Source: Acidimicrobiaceae bacterium (GTDB lineage Bacteria > Actinomycetota > Acidimicrobiia > Acidimicrobiales > Aldehydirespiratoraceae). Taken from it: DNA of 64,000 nt. Position 1 is the stretch's first letter. Each line of letters starts with the position of its first letter. Location: NCBI GenBank assembly GCA_009837445.1, contig VXTM01000038.1:90247-154246 (forward strand). The letters run 5' to 3'. The position numbers and the translations under genes were made by a program. A model generated the notes under the pieces. That model was not told where the DNA came from. It worked only from the letters and a program-made list of their open reading frames with translations, and did no database searches. Below, piece by piece: positions 55,041 to 63,682 of the stretch.

Positions 55041-57201
55041 CGGCGCCCTCCGGCTCCCGTCGTGCTGCACCGCCGCGGGCGGCGCGCCAGCGGCGACCGA
55101 GCCAGGCGCCGAGCTGGTGGAACTGCCTGCGCTGGAAGCCGTCGATGCCCTCGTTGTTGTAGACCGCGGTACCGATCAGGAAGAACCCGGCCACATAGGC
55201 GGTGTAGGGGCCCACGTCGATCACCCACTCGTTGGTGACCACAATGCCGATGCCCTCGGAGAACAGTGTCCCCGCGGTGATGGCCCCGCCGACAGTGCTT
55301 ATGCCGCCGAGATAGGCGAAGGCGAGCACGGTCAGCGATGCAAAGATCCCGAAGGTATCGGTGCCGTATGTGCCCAGATTGAAGGCGATGAGCGCGCCGC
55401 CCAGCGCGGCGAAGAAGCTCGAGATGGCGAAGGCTGACAGCTTGATCGCCGCGACGTTCACGCCGGCCGCGGCCGCGGCCCGCTCGTTGGCCCGTACCGC
55501 CAGCATCTGCTCGCCCAGGCGCGACCGGCGCAGCCGCATCACCGATATGCAGCACAGCGCGCCCACCACCAGCAGTACCAGCCCGTAGCCGCCGGTGGGG
55601 ATCTTGCCGTCGCCTAGGATGAAGTCGCTGTTGGGCCCGAACTCGATACCGAACAGTGTCGGTGGGTCGGTCGTCTTCACGCCGCGGTCAAGACCGAACC
55701 ACCCTGGGCGCGAGAAGAAGATCTCGCCCATGGCCAGGCCGCTGGCCAGGGTGACGATGGCCAGGCTGGCACCCCGGGTGCGCAGCGACGGGATGGCCGC
55801 GATCAGACCGAACCCCACTCCGGATGCCACCGCCAGCGGCAATGAGATGAACAGCGGCATTCCAGCCTGGGTGCCGAAGGACGCCACCGAGAACGCCCCG
55901 ATCCCGGCCAGGGCCATCTGCATCAGCGAGATCTGGCCCACATATCCGGTTACAACCACCAGCGACAGGGCCAGGATCACCCCGATCATGGAGTTCTGCA
56001 TCCCGCCCCGGTACTGGAACGGGGCAAAGACGGTCAGCCAGAAGGCCACCGCGATCAGCGCCCCGTACCCGATCAGACGGCCCCGGGTGATGCGGGGGGA
56101 GTACGCCTCGGGTAGCCGCTCTACGGTGAGTGCACCCCGCGACGGCAAGGACTCGCCCCGGATCACCATGGCCAGCGCGATGACCACGAACGGCAGCGCC
56201 CGGCGGATGCCGATGTCGGGAATCCAGCCCCATTCCAGCTCCAGGCGGAACAGTTCCTGGTCGACGATGCCGAGCATCAGGCCCGCAGCCGCGGCGATTA
56301 CGAACGACGACATCCTCCCCAGCAGCGCCGCCCCCAGCGACGAGATGAGCAGCACGGTGAAGAAGTTGGGGGTCACGCCGGTGATGGGCGCGACCAGGAT
56401 GCCTACCAGCCCGGCCAGCACGGAGGCCATCACCCAGCTGATCCCGGCCTGGAAGTCGGCGTTGAAGCCCAGCAGCGTCGTGAATCGCTCGTTCTCGGCA
56501 CCGGCCCGGGTGGCGATCCCGAAGCGGGTGTAGCGGAACAGCATCCACAGCGCCACGGTGATCACGACGACTGTCCCCAGCACCCACAGGCGGTCCTGGC
56601 CCACCCGGGCACCCAGGATGTCGACCGGGTCGTTGGGGAAGATCGGCTCGGTCGCTTTGGCCCGGGCACCGAAACGCAGCACCACGGCGGCCTGTAGGAA
56701 CAGCATTATGCCCACCGAGGCGATCACCTTGGCCAGCACCGGGGCGTAGCGCAGCGGGCGGAAGATGGCGAAATGGGCCACAAGCCCCAGGGCGGCCGCG
56801 GTGGCCAGTGCAATCAGCAGGGCCGGAGCCTTGCCCATCGAGTCGCCCAGGTCGATGAAGGTCGGGAAGTCGACGATCTCCACCCCGGCGATGCCCTCGA
56901 TCGGCGCCAGCGGGTTGGGCAGCGGCGGAACCGGATACTGCCCGGTGCCCACCAGCGACACGTACACATAGGTCACGTAGGTGGCGATCGCTCCGTGACC
57001 GAAGTTGATGACCCCCGAGGCCCGGAAGGCCACCACCAGCCCGATGGCCAGCGCGGCGATGATGGCACCAGAGCCGAGCCCGAACAGCACCGGGTCAAAG
57101 AACATGTCTCTGCGAGCGATCGCCGCCACGATCCAGGCGAGCGCGATGGCCCCGACAGCAACGGTTCCGATCCGCTCAGCTGGAGACAGTCTGGCGATCA
57201 C
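55033..57201 (-). CDS. Fused LivH-LivM permease of a HAAT-family ABC importer
   Basis: 722-residue membrane protein in which both permeases, normally separate LivH and LivM, are one chain. Residues about 1-335 are LivH-like (LGLVVAFRASGVINFGHGAIATY-type start; IGIATRAGAENERFTTLLGFN; GLVGILVAPITG). Residues about 360-690 are LivM-like (GYVGQISLMQMALAGIGAFS; SLRTRGASLAIVTLASGLAMGEIFF; GEQMLAVRANERAAAAAGVN with the EAA-type loop; AYLGGISTVGGAITAGTLFSEG). Roughly 16-18 membrane segments in all. LivG follows with an 8-nt overlap. A strong hairpin separates it from the binding-protein gene upstream. Confidence 0.87.
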   Translation of the reverse strand: MIARLSPAERIGTVAVGAIALAWIVAAIARRDMFFDPVLFGLGSGAIIAALAIGLVVAFRASGVINFGHGAIATYVTYVYVSLVGTGQYPVPPLPNPLAPIEGIAGVEIVDFPTFIDLGDSMGKAPALLIALATAAALGLVAHFAIFRPLRYAPVLAKVIASVGIMLFLQAAVVLRFGARAKATEPIFPNDPVDILGARVGQDRLWVLGTVVVITVALWMLFRYTRFGIATRAGAENERFTTLLGFNADFQAGISWVMASVLAGLVGILVAPITGVTPNFFTVLLISSLGAALLGRMSSFVIAAAAGLMLGIVDQELFRLELEWGWIPDIGIRRALPFVVIALAMVIRGESLPSRGALTVERLPEAYSPRITRGRLIGYGALIAVAFWLTVFAPFQYRGGMQNSMIGVILALSLVVVTGYVGQISLMQMALAGIGAFSVASFGTQAGMPLFISLPLAVASGVGFGLIAAIPSLRTRGASLAIVTLASGLAMGEIFFSRPGWFGLDRGVKTTDPPTLFGIEFGPNSDFILGDGKIPTGGYGLVLLVVGALCCISVMRLRRSRLGEQMLAVRANERAAAAAGVNVAAIKLSAFAISSFFAALGGALIAFNLGTYGTDTFGIFASLTVLAFAYLGGISTVGGAITAGTLFSEGIGIVVTNEWVIDVGPYTAYVAGFFLIGTAVYNNEGIDGFQRRQFHQLGAWLGRRWRAARGGAARREPEGADV

Positions 57202-57216
57202 GAGACCCCCTGTGAG

Positions 57217-57261
57217 GCCGAGCCTAGCCGGACCCCTCAGCGGGGTCCGGCCGGACTCGGC
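57217..57261 (-). promoter_or_regulatory. Strong intercistronic stem-loop between binding-protein and permease genes
   Basis: A perfect 10-bp stem (GCCGGACCCC with GGGGTCCGGC, 5-nt loop) is extended by an outer 6-bp stem (GCCGAG with CTCGGC) across 4-nt internal loops. It lies between the substrate-binding protein stop and the permease start, with no U-tract. This is a classical position for mRNA stabilisation or partial termination that leaves the binding protein more abundant than the membrane part. Confidence 0.7.
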
Positions 57262-57289
57262 GTCGATGAGAGCGTGGTTATCGCGGGCG

Positions 57290-58642
57290 TCAGCCCAGCA
57301 GGAAGTTCAGCTCCGAGAAGTCCAGGAACGTGAACCCGTCGGGGGCCGTCATCTGCCCGTCGGCGATGGTGACCATCAGCGGAGAGGTGTTGCAGGCGCC
57401 CGCCCACGGATCGGGACCGGGGCAGCTCACCTCGGGATAGCCGGGGATGTCGCTGCGGGAATAGGTGCTGAGTGCGGCCAGTACCGACTCGTCGTTGGCG
57501 TCAGCACCGCCGCCCGCAATGAGTATGTCCCGGGCGATGAAGACCTGGGCCAGCGCCCAGCCGGCCAGTCCTGCGGTCTGAACGTCTGCTCCACCGTAGG
57601 TGTCGAGGATGCGGTTTATCTCGTCGATCTCGGCGCCGCCGTCGATTGTGGGGGCGCTGGACACGATCGGGCCGGACCAGCCATCCACGGCGCCCGACTC
57701 GACCAAGTCCTGGCTCAGGCACAGATCGTTGCCGAAGATATGGCCTCCGTAGCCAACCGTTGCCGCGCCGTTTGCAGCCGCGGTGCACTGGGCACCGTCG
57801 GCCAGCACGAACAGCCAGCCGTCGTTGGAGGCGTCAGCCGCGGAGACCGGTCCGGTCAGGTCCGGCTCGAACCCCAGGTAGATGGTCTCATTGATCGTGA
57901 TGCCGTTGCTCTCGCCGATGTCGTACAACGCCGGCTCGAACGGTGCGATGGCCGGATCGTCGGCCAGGAACAGAGACATGGTGGATACATCGCGCTGCGC
58001 CTTGGCGAACACGAAGAAGACCTGGGCCAAACCGGGCAGGCCGGGATCGAAGTTGTAGAGATTCGGTGTCAGGTAGTCGATGAAGTCGTTACCCAACCCG
58101 AGGTTCGCCTTGCCCGCCTCGGCCAGGATCGTGCCCGAGACGATGCTGTTGGACAGGAAACCGCCGTTGATGACCACATGGACGTCGTCGGCGTTCACGA
58201 ACTCGTTGGCACAGGCGATATGGGACTCCGGTACGTCACCGGCGCCGCAGACCACGAGCTCCAACGGGTGCCCGTCAGCGCCACCGTGCTCGGCGTTGAA
58301 GTAGTCGACGTAGGCCTGGGCCACCGCGGGAACCTCGGGGAAGGCCATGAGCTCCTCGACCTGGGCGATCAACCCGATCTTGAGCGGCGCCATCTCCATG
58401 GGCTCCTCTGCCGGTTCCTCCATGGCCTCTTCGGCAGGCTCCTCGGCGGGCTCCTCCATGGCCTCCTCGGCAGGCTCCTCAGGCTCGTCCATCGGCTCCT
58501 CAGCCGGCTCCTCCGCGGGTGCGGCCGGTGCGGGCTCCGGCGCGGCGGGAGCGTCTTCCTCGTCGTCGCCGCAGGCCGCCGCCACGAGGGCGAATGCGAG
58601 CAGAACCGCCGTCAAGATCCTCCAGGGTGACTTGGGACTCAT
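57290..58642 (-). CDS. ABC importer substrate-binding lipoprotein (Peripla_BP_6 / LivJ-like)
   Basis: 450-residue lipoprotein. A basic/hydrophobic leader (SPWRILTAVLLAFALVAAAC) ends in a lipobox Cys near residue 24. Residues about 25-85 are an acidic Glu/Pro/Ala linker with repeated EEPAEEAM-like units. The binding domain (about 86-450) starts APLKIGLIAQVEELM and contains ANEFVNADDVHVVINGG and GLGNDFIDYL typical of the LivJ/AmiC fold. AAGGAGG lies 8 bp before the ATG. Heads the importer operon and is divergent from a double-Lrp regulator. Ligand may be an amino acid or another small catabolic substrate. Confidence 0.87.
   Translation of the reverse strand: MSPKSPWRILTAVLLAFALVAAACGDDEEDAPAAPEPAPAAPAEEPAEEPMDEPEEPAEEAMEEPAEEPAEEAMEEPAEEPMEMAPLKIGLIAQVEELMAFPEVPAVAQAYVDYFNAEHGGADGHPLELVVCGAGDVPESHIACANEFVNADDVHVVINGGFLSNSIVSGTILAEAGKANLGLGNDFIDYLTPNLYNFDPGLPGLAQVFFVFAKAQRDVSTMSLFLADDPAIAPFEPALYDIGESNGITINETIYLGFEPDLTGPVSAADASNDGWLFVLADGAQCTAAANGAATVGYGGHIFGNDLCLSQDLVESGAVDGWSGPIVSSAPTIDGGAEIDEINRILDTYGGADVQTAGLAGWALAQVFIARDILIAGGGADANDESVLAALSTYSRSDIPGYPEVSCPGPDPWAGACNTSPLMVTIADGQMTAPDGFTFLDFSELNFLLG
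58380..58525. repeat. In-gene tandem repeat coding the acidic linker
   Basis: Degenerate repeats of CTCCTCGGC/AGGCTCCTC-type units encode the Glu-Pro-rich linker of the binding lipoprotein. The units are in frame (multiples of three) and not separated by unique spacers. Confidence 0.75.
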
Positions 58643-58699
58643 GGTGTGTTCCTCCTTCGCGGCGCAAGCACGCGTGATCATGTGAGTCTTGATAGCTGA

Positions 58700-58749
58700 A
58701 TTGTACATATGTTGGCAACTCAGCGCTAAAGGCAATAGTTCTATTTGCC
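58700..58749. promoter_or_regulatory. Divergent control region of importer operon and double-Lrp gene, with 19-bp dyad
   Basis: GGCAATAG and CTATTTGCC (58731-58749) form a dyad with one extra T, between the two divergent genes and 60 bp before the regulator start. On the minus strand TACAAT (58705-58700) is a good -10 for the importer, though no strong -35 is evident. The region is the most AT-rich stretch nearby. A plausible Lrp-type site. Confidence 0.5.
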
Positions 58750-58808
58750 GCATGATGGGATGGCCACGGATTCAGTGCCGAACTCGATCAACAGCCTGCG
58801 CTTCCTAG

Positions 58809-59792
58809 ATGAGCGCGATTGACGACCGGAAGCTGGTTTCAGTCGGCGCCTACGATGATGTCGACATGGTGGAACTGGACGATGTAGACCGCGCCCTGAT
58901 CGACAGCCTGGTGGCCGACGGCCGGGCCAGCTATGCGGCGCTGGCCCGACGGATCGGCATGTCGCAGGCCGCGGTCAAGGCGCGCGTCATCCGGCTGCGC
59001 GACCGCGGCATCATCCACATTCTCGGACGCATCGATCCTCGTGCCCTGGGCTACGGCGAGTTCGCCTACTGCCTGGTGGACGTGAGCGGTGCGGTCGCCC
59101 CGGTGGCCGAACGGCTGGCCGGGATGGACGAGGCCGCCTTCGTGCTCATCCTGGCCGGGCCGCGCGGACTGTTCGTGGAGTTCAGGGCTCGTGATGCCGA
59201 GCATCTGAACGCCGCCATCGAGCAGGCCCGGGCCGAGCCGCAGGTTAGGGGCATCGATGCCGCCTCACTGGTCGCCTACGTAAAGCAGGACTGGTCCCAT
59301 GCCGGCGACGGATCGAAGGGCGGCGATCATCGCCTCGGGGCCCGCCAGAGGCCCGTGGACACCACCGACATAAGGCTGCTCGAGTGCCTGGCCGCCGACG
59401 GCCGGGCAACCTTCGCCGACCTCTCGGGCGTGGCGGGAATGTCGCACGCCGCCACCCGTGAGCGCGTCCTTGCACTCATGGCCAAGGGAGTGGTAACCGT
59501 GCAGACCATCGTCAGTCCCGGAGTGCTCGGGATCCAGGGCTACGCCGGACTGATGATCGACGTCGAGGGCCCGGCACAACCCGTGGCCGAGCAAGTGGCG
59601 GCCATGCCCGACACGACCATGGTGGCCACCGTGCTCGGACACTGTGATGTGCTGGTCGAGGCCAGCTACCGCGACGAGGCCCATCTGGCCGAACTACTCG
59701 ACCAGGTCCGCTCGACCGCGGGAGTGCGCCAGGTCGAAGCGTTCGTCTATCTGGTGGAAGTCAAGGAGTCGATGACCGCTGGGCTCAGTTAG
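58809..59792 (+). CDS. Lrp/AsnC family regulator with two tandem Lrp modules
   Basis: 327-residue protein with two complete Lrp-like units. Unit one: HTH about residues 22-70 (LDDVDRALIDSLVADGRASYAALARRIGMSQAAVKARV) plus RAM domain to about 155. Unit two: HTH about 178-225 (DIRLLECLAADGRATFADLSGVAGMSHAATRERV) plus RAM domain to the end. Single Lrp proteins are about 150 residues, so this is a duplication/fusion. It is divergent from the Liv-type importer and probably controls it in response to an amino acid-like ligand. ATG 58866 is an alternative start. Confidence 0.87.
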   Translation: MSAIDDRKLVSVGAYDDVDMVELDDVDRALIDSLVADGRASYAALARRIGMSQAAVKARVIRLRDRGIIHILGRIDPRALGYGEFAYCLVDVSGAVAPVAERLAGMDEAAFVLILAGPRGLFVEFRARDAEHLNAAIEQARAEPQVRGIDAASLVAYVKQDWSHAGDGSKGGDHRLGARQRPVDTTDIRLLECLAADGRATFADLSGVAGMSHAATRERVLALMAKGVVTVQTIVSPGVLGIQGYAGLMIDVEGPAQPVAEQVAAMPDTTMVATVLGHCDVLVEASYRDEAHLAELLDQVRSTAGVRQVEAFVYLVEVKESMTAGLS

Positions 59793-59806
59793 GCAGCCCG
59801 GGAGCC

Positions 59807-60649
59807 CTAGGGAAGCACGCCTCCGTCGATGGGGATGAGCGCGCCGTTGATGTAGGCGGCGGCTGGCGATGCCAGGAACACGACCAGTTGGGCCACCTCG
59901 TCCGCCGTGCCCCAACGTCCCAGCGGAACCTCCGCGACCAGCATCTCGCTGGCCTCGTCGTCGGTCACCCCGGCCAGGTCGGCGACCAGCCTGCGGTTGG
60001 CCACCGCCATCTGGGTGTCGATCGGACCGGGGCACACGCCCACGCAGCGGATCCCGTCCGCACCGTGCTCCTTGGCGATGAGCTTGGTCATGGCGGTCAG
60101 GCCGAACTTGGTGACGTTGTAGGCCCCGTAGCCGGCGTCCGACACCAATCCCCCGATCGACACGTTGTTGACGATCACGCCCCGCCCGTTTTCGACCATC
60201 GGGCCGAGGGCCAGCAGCGCCATCCGCCGCGACCCCATGACGTTGACCTGCCACGACAGGTTCCACTGCTCCTCGGTCTGGTCGACGAAGCGGCCCACCC
60301 CGGTGGTGGCTCCCGCGTTGTTGAACAGGATGTCGAGCGACCCCAGTTCGCCCACGGTCCGCTGCACGACGGCTTCGGCCTGGTCCTGGTCGGTGACGTC
60401 CAGGGGGGCCGCGAAGCTCCTGACGTCGTAGCGGTCGCTCAACTCTGCGGCCAGCGCCTCCAGCGCGCCCAGATCGTCGCCCAAGCCGTGGGTGGGATCC
60501 TGGCGGAGTTCGGGGCGGTCCCGGGCCAAGTCGGTGACAACCACGTCAGCGCCGGCCTCGGCCAGCCGCCGCGCCGTTGCCTCTCCCATCCCTCCGGATC
60601 GGCCCGCGCCGGTGACCAGCGCCACCCGCCCCGCCAGCACAGGTGTCAT
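59807..60649 (-). CDS. SDR family oxidoreductase (long glycine-loop variant)
   Basis: 280-residue SDR: TGAGRSGGMGEA near residue 14, FNNAGATTG, catalytic NNVSIGG and YNVTK, end motif INGALIPIDGG. An inserted segment after the second strand (RDRPELRQDPTHGLGDDLG) makes it longer than classical SDRs. The ATG overlaps the stop of the upstream SDR (ATGA). The stop is 14 bp from the convergent double-Lrp gene. Confidence 0.82.
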   Translation of the reverse strand: MTPVLAGRVALVTGAGRSGGMGEATARRLAEAGADVVVTDLARDRPELRQDPTHGLGDDLGALEALAAELSDRYDVRSFAAPLDVTDQDQAEAVVQRTVGELGSLDILFNNAGATTGVGRFVDQTEEQWNLSWQVNVMGSRRMALLALGPMVENGRGVIVNNVSIGGLVSDAGYGAYNVTKFGLTAMTKLIAKEHGADGIRCVGVCPGPIDTQMAVANRRLVADLAGVTDDEASEMLVAEVPLGRWGTADEVAQLVVFLASPAAAYINGALIPIDGGVLP

Positions 60650-61470
60650 TGCAAACCCTCGTCGCCGGCGGGCAGGTCGGCGGCCACGCGGGCCATGACC
60701 TCCAGGCTGAAGCCGGCGGGGATGCCGTCGTGGCAGCCCACCAGCGACCCGGTGAGCGGCGCGCTGGCGTCGCTCACCAGGAAGTGGAACACCGGCGCGA
60801 TCTCGGGCGCGGGTCGGTAGGTGTCGTTGGCGGTCAGGCGCCGGATCAGCTCCACATCGGGCGTCGACTCGGACATCATCTCGCTCTGGACGTTTCCGGG
60901 CAGCACCGCGTTCACCCGGATGTGGCGGGGTCCGAGTTCCAACGCCCACACCCGGACTAGTTGGTCGATAGCCGCCTTCGAGGCGCCGTAAGCAGCCATC
61001 CCCGGAGCGCCGACCGAGCCGGCCGGGGAGCTGGTGACGATGACCGACCCGTGGTCCCGCACCATGTTCACGCCATGGCGCACCGCCCGCACGACGCCCA
61101 TCGTGTTGACGTCCATGACCCGCTCGAAGACCTCCAGATCCAGCGAGTCCACATCTCCGTGGAAGGCGTCGATGCCGGCGTTGAGGATCAGGGCGTCAAG
61201 AGCCTCGAAACGCTCGGCCACCGCCTCGAAGGCCGTCGCCACCGAGGCTTCATCGGCTACGTCCATGGGCACGAACTCCGCGCCTATGCCCTCGGCGATG
61301 TCCCGGCCCCCAGCGCGGCGACCGCCGATCACCACCTGGGCACCGCAGCGGACCAGATGCGCCGCCGCGGCCAGGCCGATCCCGGCGGTGCCGCCGGTGA
61401 TCACCACCCGGCGACCGCTCACGTCGAAGGTGTCGGCCGTGGCCGTCCTGCCCGTGTTTGTCTCGGTCAT
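60646..61470 (-). CDS. SDR family oxidoreductase
   Basis: 274-residue classical SDR: TGGTAGIGLA near residue 26, LILNAGI, catalytic TSSPAGS and YGASK. The C-terminal NG-DGG motif is altered to LTGSLVGCHDG. The N-terminal extension of about 18 residues is polar. First gene of a two-SDR unit, divergent from the E1 alpha-beta fusion gene; the 132 bp between the start codons hold no clear operator. Confidence 0.82.
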   Translation of the reverse strand: MTETNTGRTATADTFDVSGRRVVITGGTAGIGLAAAAHLVRCGAQVVIGGRRAGGRDIAEGIGAEFVPMDVADEASVATAFEAVAERFEALDALILNAGIDAFHGDVDSLDLEVFERVMDVNTMGVVRAVRHGVNMVRDHGSVIVTSSPAGSVGAPGMAAYGASKAAIDQLVRVWALELGPRHIRVNAVLPGNVQSEMMSESTPDVELIRRLTANDTYRPAPEIAPVFHFLVSDASAPLTGSLVGCHDGIPAGFSLEVMARVAADLPAGDEGLQ

Positions 61471-61602
61471 AAACGGAGCCTAGTCGTAGAAAATCATGCT
61501 GTATCCGGACTGGAGATGCAGAATCACAGGCACACAAGGTGAAATGCAAGCGTTTCTCATCGTAGAGTGTCGCTGGTGGCCGATCACGGGAGGAGCCTGA
61601 GG

Positions 61603-63681
61603 ATGCGGCAGATCCTGGACCCGGCGGGCGAGCTGGTGGGGCCGGTCCCTGATCTCGACGACAGCCAGCTCGTCGACATGCTGCGCCTGCTGCTCACCAC
61701 CAGGATGGCCGACGAGAAGCTCCTCAACCTCCAGCGCCAGGGACGCATGCCGGCCTACTACCAGGTGAGCGGTCAGGAGGCTCATGTCGGGGCGGCGCTG
61801 GCCCTGCGCGAGACCGACTGGCTCTTCACCGCCTACCGGGAGCTGGGCATGTGGCTGGCCCGGGGCATGAGCCCAATCGCCGCGGTCGGCCTCTGGATGG
61901 GCGTAGCCGACGACGATGACCTCTGGGACGTCAACCGCTACCGGGTGACCCGTCTCAACGCCACGATCGGCACCCATCTCCCCCACGCGGTGGGCTTCGG
62001 CTACGCCGAGCGGCTCCAGGGACGCGACACGGTGGCCATGGTGGTGTTCGGCGACGGGGCCACCTCGGAATCCGACTTCCACGCGGCCATGAACTTCGCC
62101 GGAGTGTGGAACACCCCCACCGTGTTCCTGTGCCAGAACAACCAGGTGGCCCAGTCCACCACCATCGACAAGCAGACCGCGGCGGCCACGCTGGCGGCCA
62201 AGGCCGAGGGCTACGGGTTCGAGGGCGTGCGGGTCGATGGAATGGACCCGCTGGCCATGTACCAGACGACCTATGAGGCTGTCGAGCGGGCCGCGGCCGG
62301 TGAGGGCCCCACCCTCATCGAGATGCTCACCTACCGTTTCGCTCCCCACTCCACCTACGACGGGACTCCCGTCTACCGCACCAGCGACGAGGAGGCCCGG
62401 TGGCGCGAGCAGGACCCCATAACCAGGATGCGGGCGTTCCTGGTGAGCAAGGGACTGTGGGAGGCCGGGCAGGAAGACGACATGCGGGCGGGGATCTCAG
62501 CCGAACTCGAGGCCTACGTCGCTGAGCTGGAGGCCCGGCCCGCGGTGTCGCGCGACTACTCGCCCCGGCAGCTGTTCGCCCGGGCTCCGGCCTCCCTCAC
62601 CGAGCAGCTCCACCGCGAGCAGCAGGACGTCGGCGAGGCCGCCGCTGTGCTGGAGCCGGACGGGGCCTGGTCACCTGCCCCGGAGCCGTCGCCCGGCGGA
62701 GAGACCCGGCGGCTCGACATGACCGAGGCCCTCAAGCTGACCCTGCACTCGGCCTTCGAGCGGGACCCGTCGCTGGTGATGCTGGGCGAGGACGTGGGCG
62801 TGGAGGGCGGGGTGTTCCGCATCACCGAGGGCATGCACGAGCAGTTCGGCGCCGACCGGGTGATCGACACTCCCCTTTGCGAGACCGGCATTATGGGCAC
62901 CGCGGTGGGCATGGCCATGGCCGGCCTGAGGCCGGTGGCTGAGATCGAGTTCGCTGGCTTCGTGTACCCCGCCTTCGACCAGCTCATCGGCCACGTGGCC
63001 CGCATCCGGTGGCGCTACCGCGGCCATCTGACCGCCCCGGTGGTGGCCCGGCTGCCGGTGGGCACCAACCTCGACAACCACGAGTTCCACACCGACTCGC
63101 CCGAGTCGCTCTTCACCCACGCGCCCGGGCTGGTGGTGGTGTACCCCTCCAACCCGTACGACGCCAAGGGCCTCATGGAGTCGGCGCTGGCCAGCGAGGA
63201 CCCGGTGGTGTTCCTGGAGCCCATCTCGCTGTACCGCGGCCTCAAGCAGGACGTCCCCGTCGAGCCCTACCGGATCCCGTTCGGGCGGGCCCGAGTGCTG
63301 CGGGACGGGACCGACGTGACCGTCGTGTCGTGGGGCCCGCCGGCGCGTCAGGCGCTGGCGGCGGCCGAGAACTTGGCCGCTGAGGGAGTGTCGGCCGAGG
63401 TGATCGACCTGCGGACCCTGTATCCGTGGGATCGCGAGACGGTGCTGGACAGCGTTGACAGGACGGGCCGGCTGGTCGTCGCGCACGAGGCCCAGACCAC
63501 CAGCGGGTTCGGGGCCGAGGTGCTGGCCGCGGTCAGTGAGCACGGCCTCTACTCGCTGGAGGCGCCGCCGGTGCGCGTCGCCCACATGGACGTGTTCTGG
63601 GGCCCGACCCAGCTCGAGCGCCACTCCATGATTACCGCCGACCGCATCACCGCCGGCATCCGCCGAGCGCTCTCAGGCTGA
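61603..63681 (+). CDS. 2-oxoacid dehydrogenase E1, alpha and beta fused in one chain
   Basis: 692-residue ThDP enzyme of BCKDH/PDH type with both E1 subunits joined. Alpha part (about 1-330): RMADEKLLNLQRQGRMPAYY, then FGDGATSESDFHAAMNFAGV and CQNNQVAQST. Beta part (about 370-692): LDMTEALKLTLHSAFERDPSLVMLGEDVG, DTPLCETGIMGTAVGMAMAG, HTDSPESLFTHAPGL and VIDLRTLYPWD. The ATG at 61603 has AGGAG at 7-bp spacing; GTG 61567 is an in-frame alternative without one. The E2 gene starts 1 nt after the stop. Likely oxidises branched-chain 2-oxoacids, by family resemblance. Confidence 0.88.
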   Translation: MRQILDPAGELVGPVPDLDDSQLVDMLRLLLTTRMADEKLLNLQRQGRMPAYYQVSGQEAHVGAALALRETDWLFTAYRELGMWLARGMSPIAAVGLWMGVADDDDLWDVNRYRVTRLNATIGTHLPHAVGFGYAERLQGRDTVAMVVFGDGATSESDFHAAMNFAGVWNTPTVFLCQNNQVAQSTTIDKQTAAATLAAKAEGYGFEGVRVDGMDPLAMYQTTYEAVERAAAGEGPTLIEMLTYRFAPHSTYDGTPVYRTSDEEARWREQDPITRMRAFLVSKGLWEAGQEDDMRAGISAELEAYVAELEARPAVSRDYSPRQLFARAPASLTEQLHREQQDVGEAAAVLEPDGAWSPAPEPSPGGETRRLDMTEALKLTLHSAFERDPSLVMLGEDVGVEGGVFRITEGMHEQFGADRVIDTPLCETGIMGTAVGMAMAGLRPVAEIEFAGFVYPAFDQLIGHVARIRWRYRGHLTAPVVARLPVGTNLDNHEFHTDSPESLFTHAPGLVVVYPSNPYDAKGLMESALASEDPVVFLEPISLYRGLKQDVPVEPYRIPFGRARVLRDGTDVTVVSWGPPARQALAAAENLAAEGVSAEVIDLRTLYPWDRETVLDSVDRTGRLVVAHEAQTTSGFGAEVLAAVSEHGLYSLEAPPVRVAHMDVFWGPTQLERHSMITADRITAGIRRALSG

Positions 63682-63682
63682 G

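Noticed and set aside
58380..58525. CRISPR-like or simple repeat array
   Set aside because: Units are in frame, degenerate, contiguous and code a Glu/Pro linker. There are no unique spacers and no cas genes.
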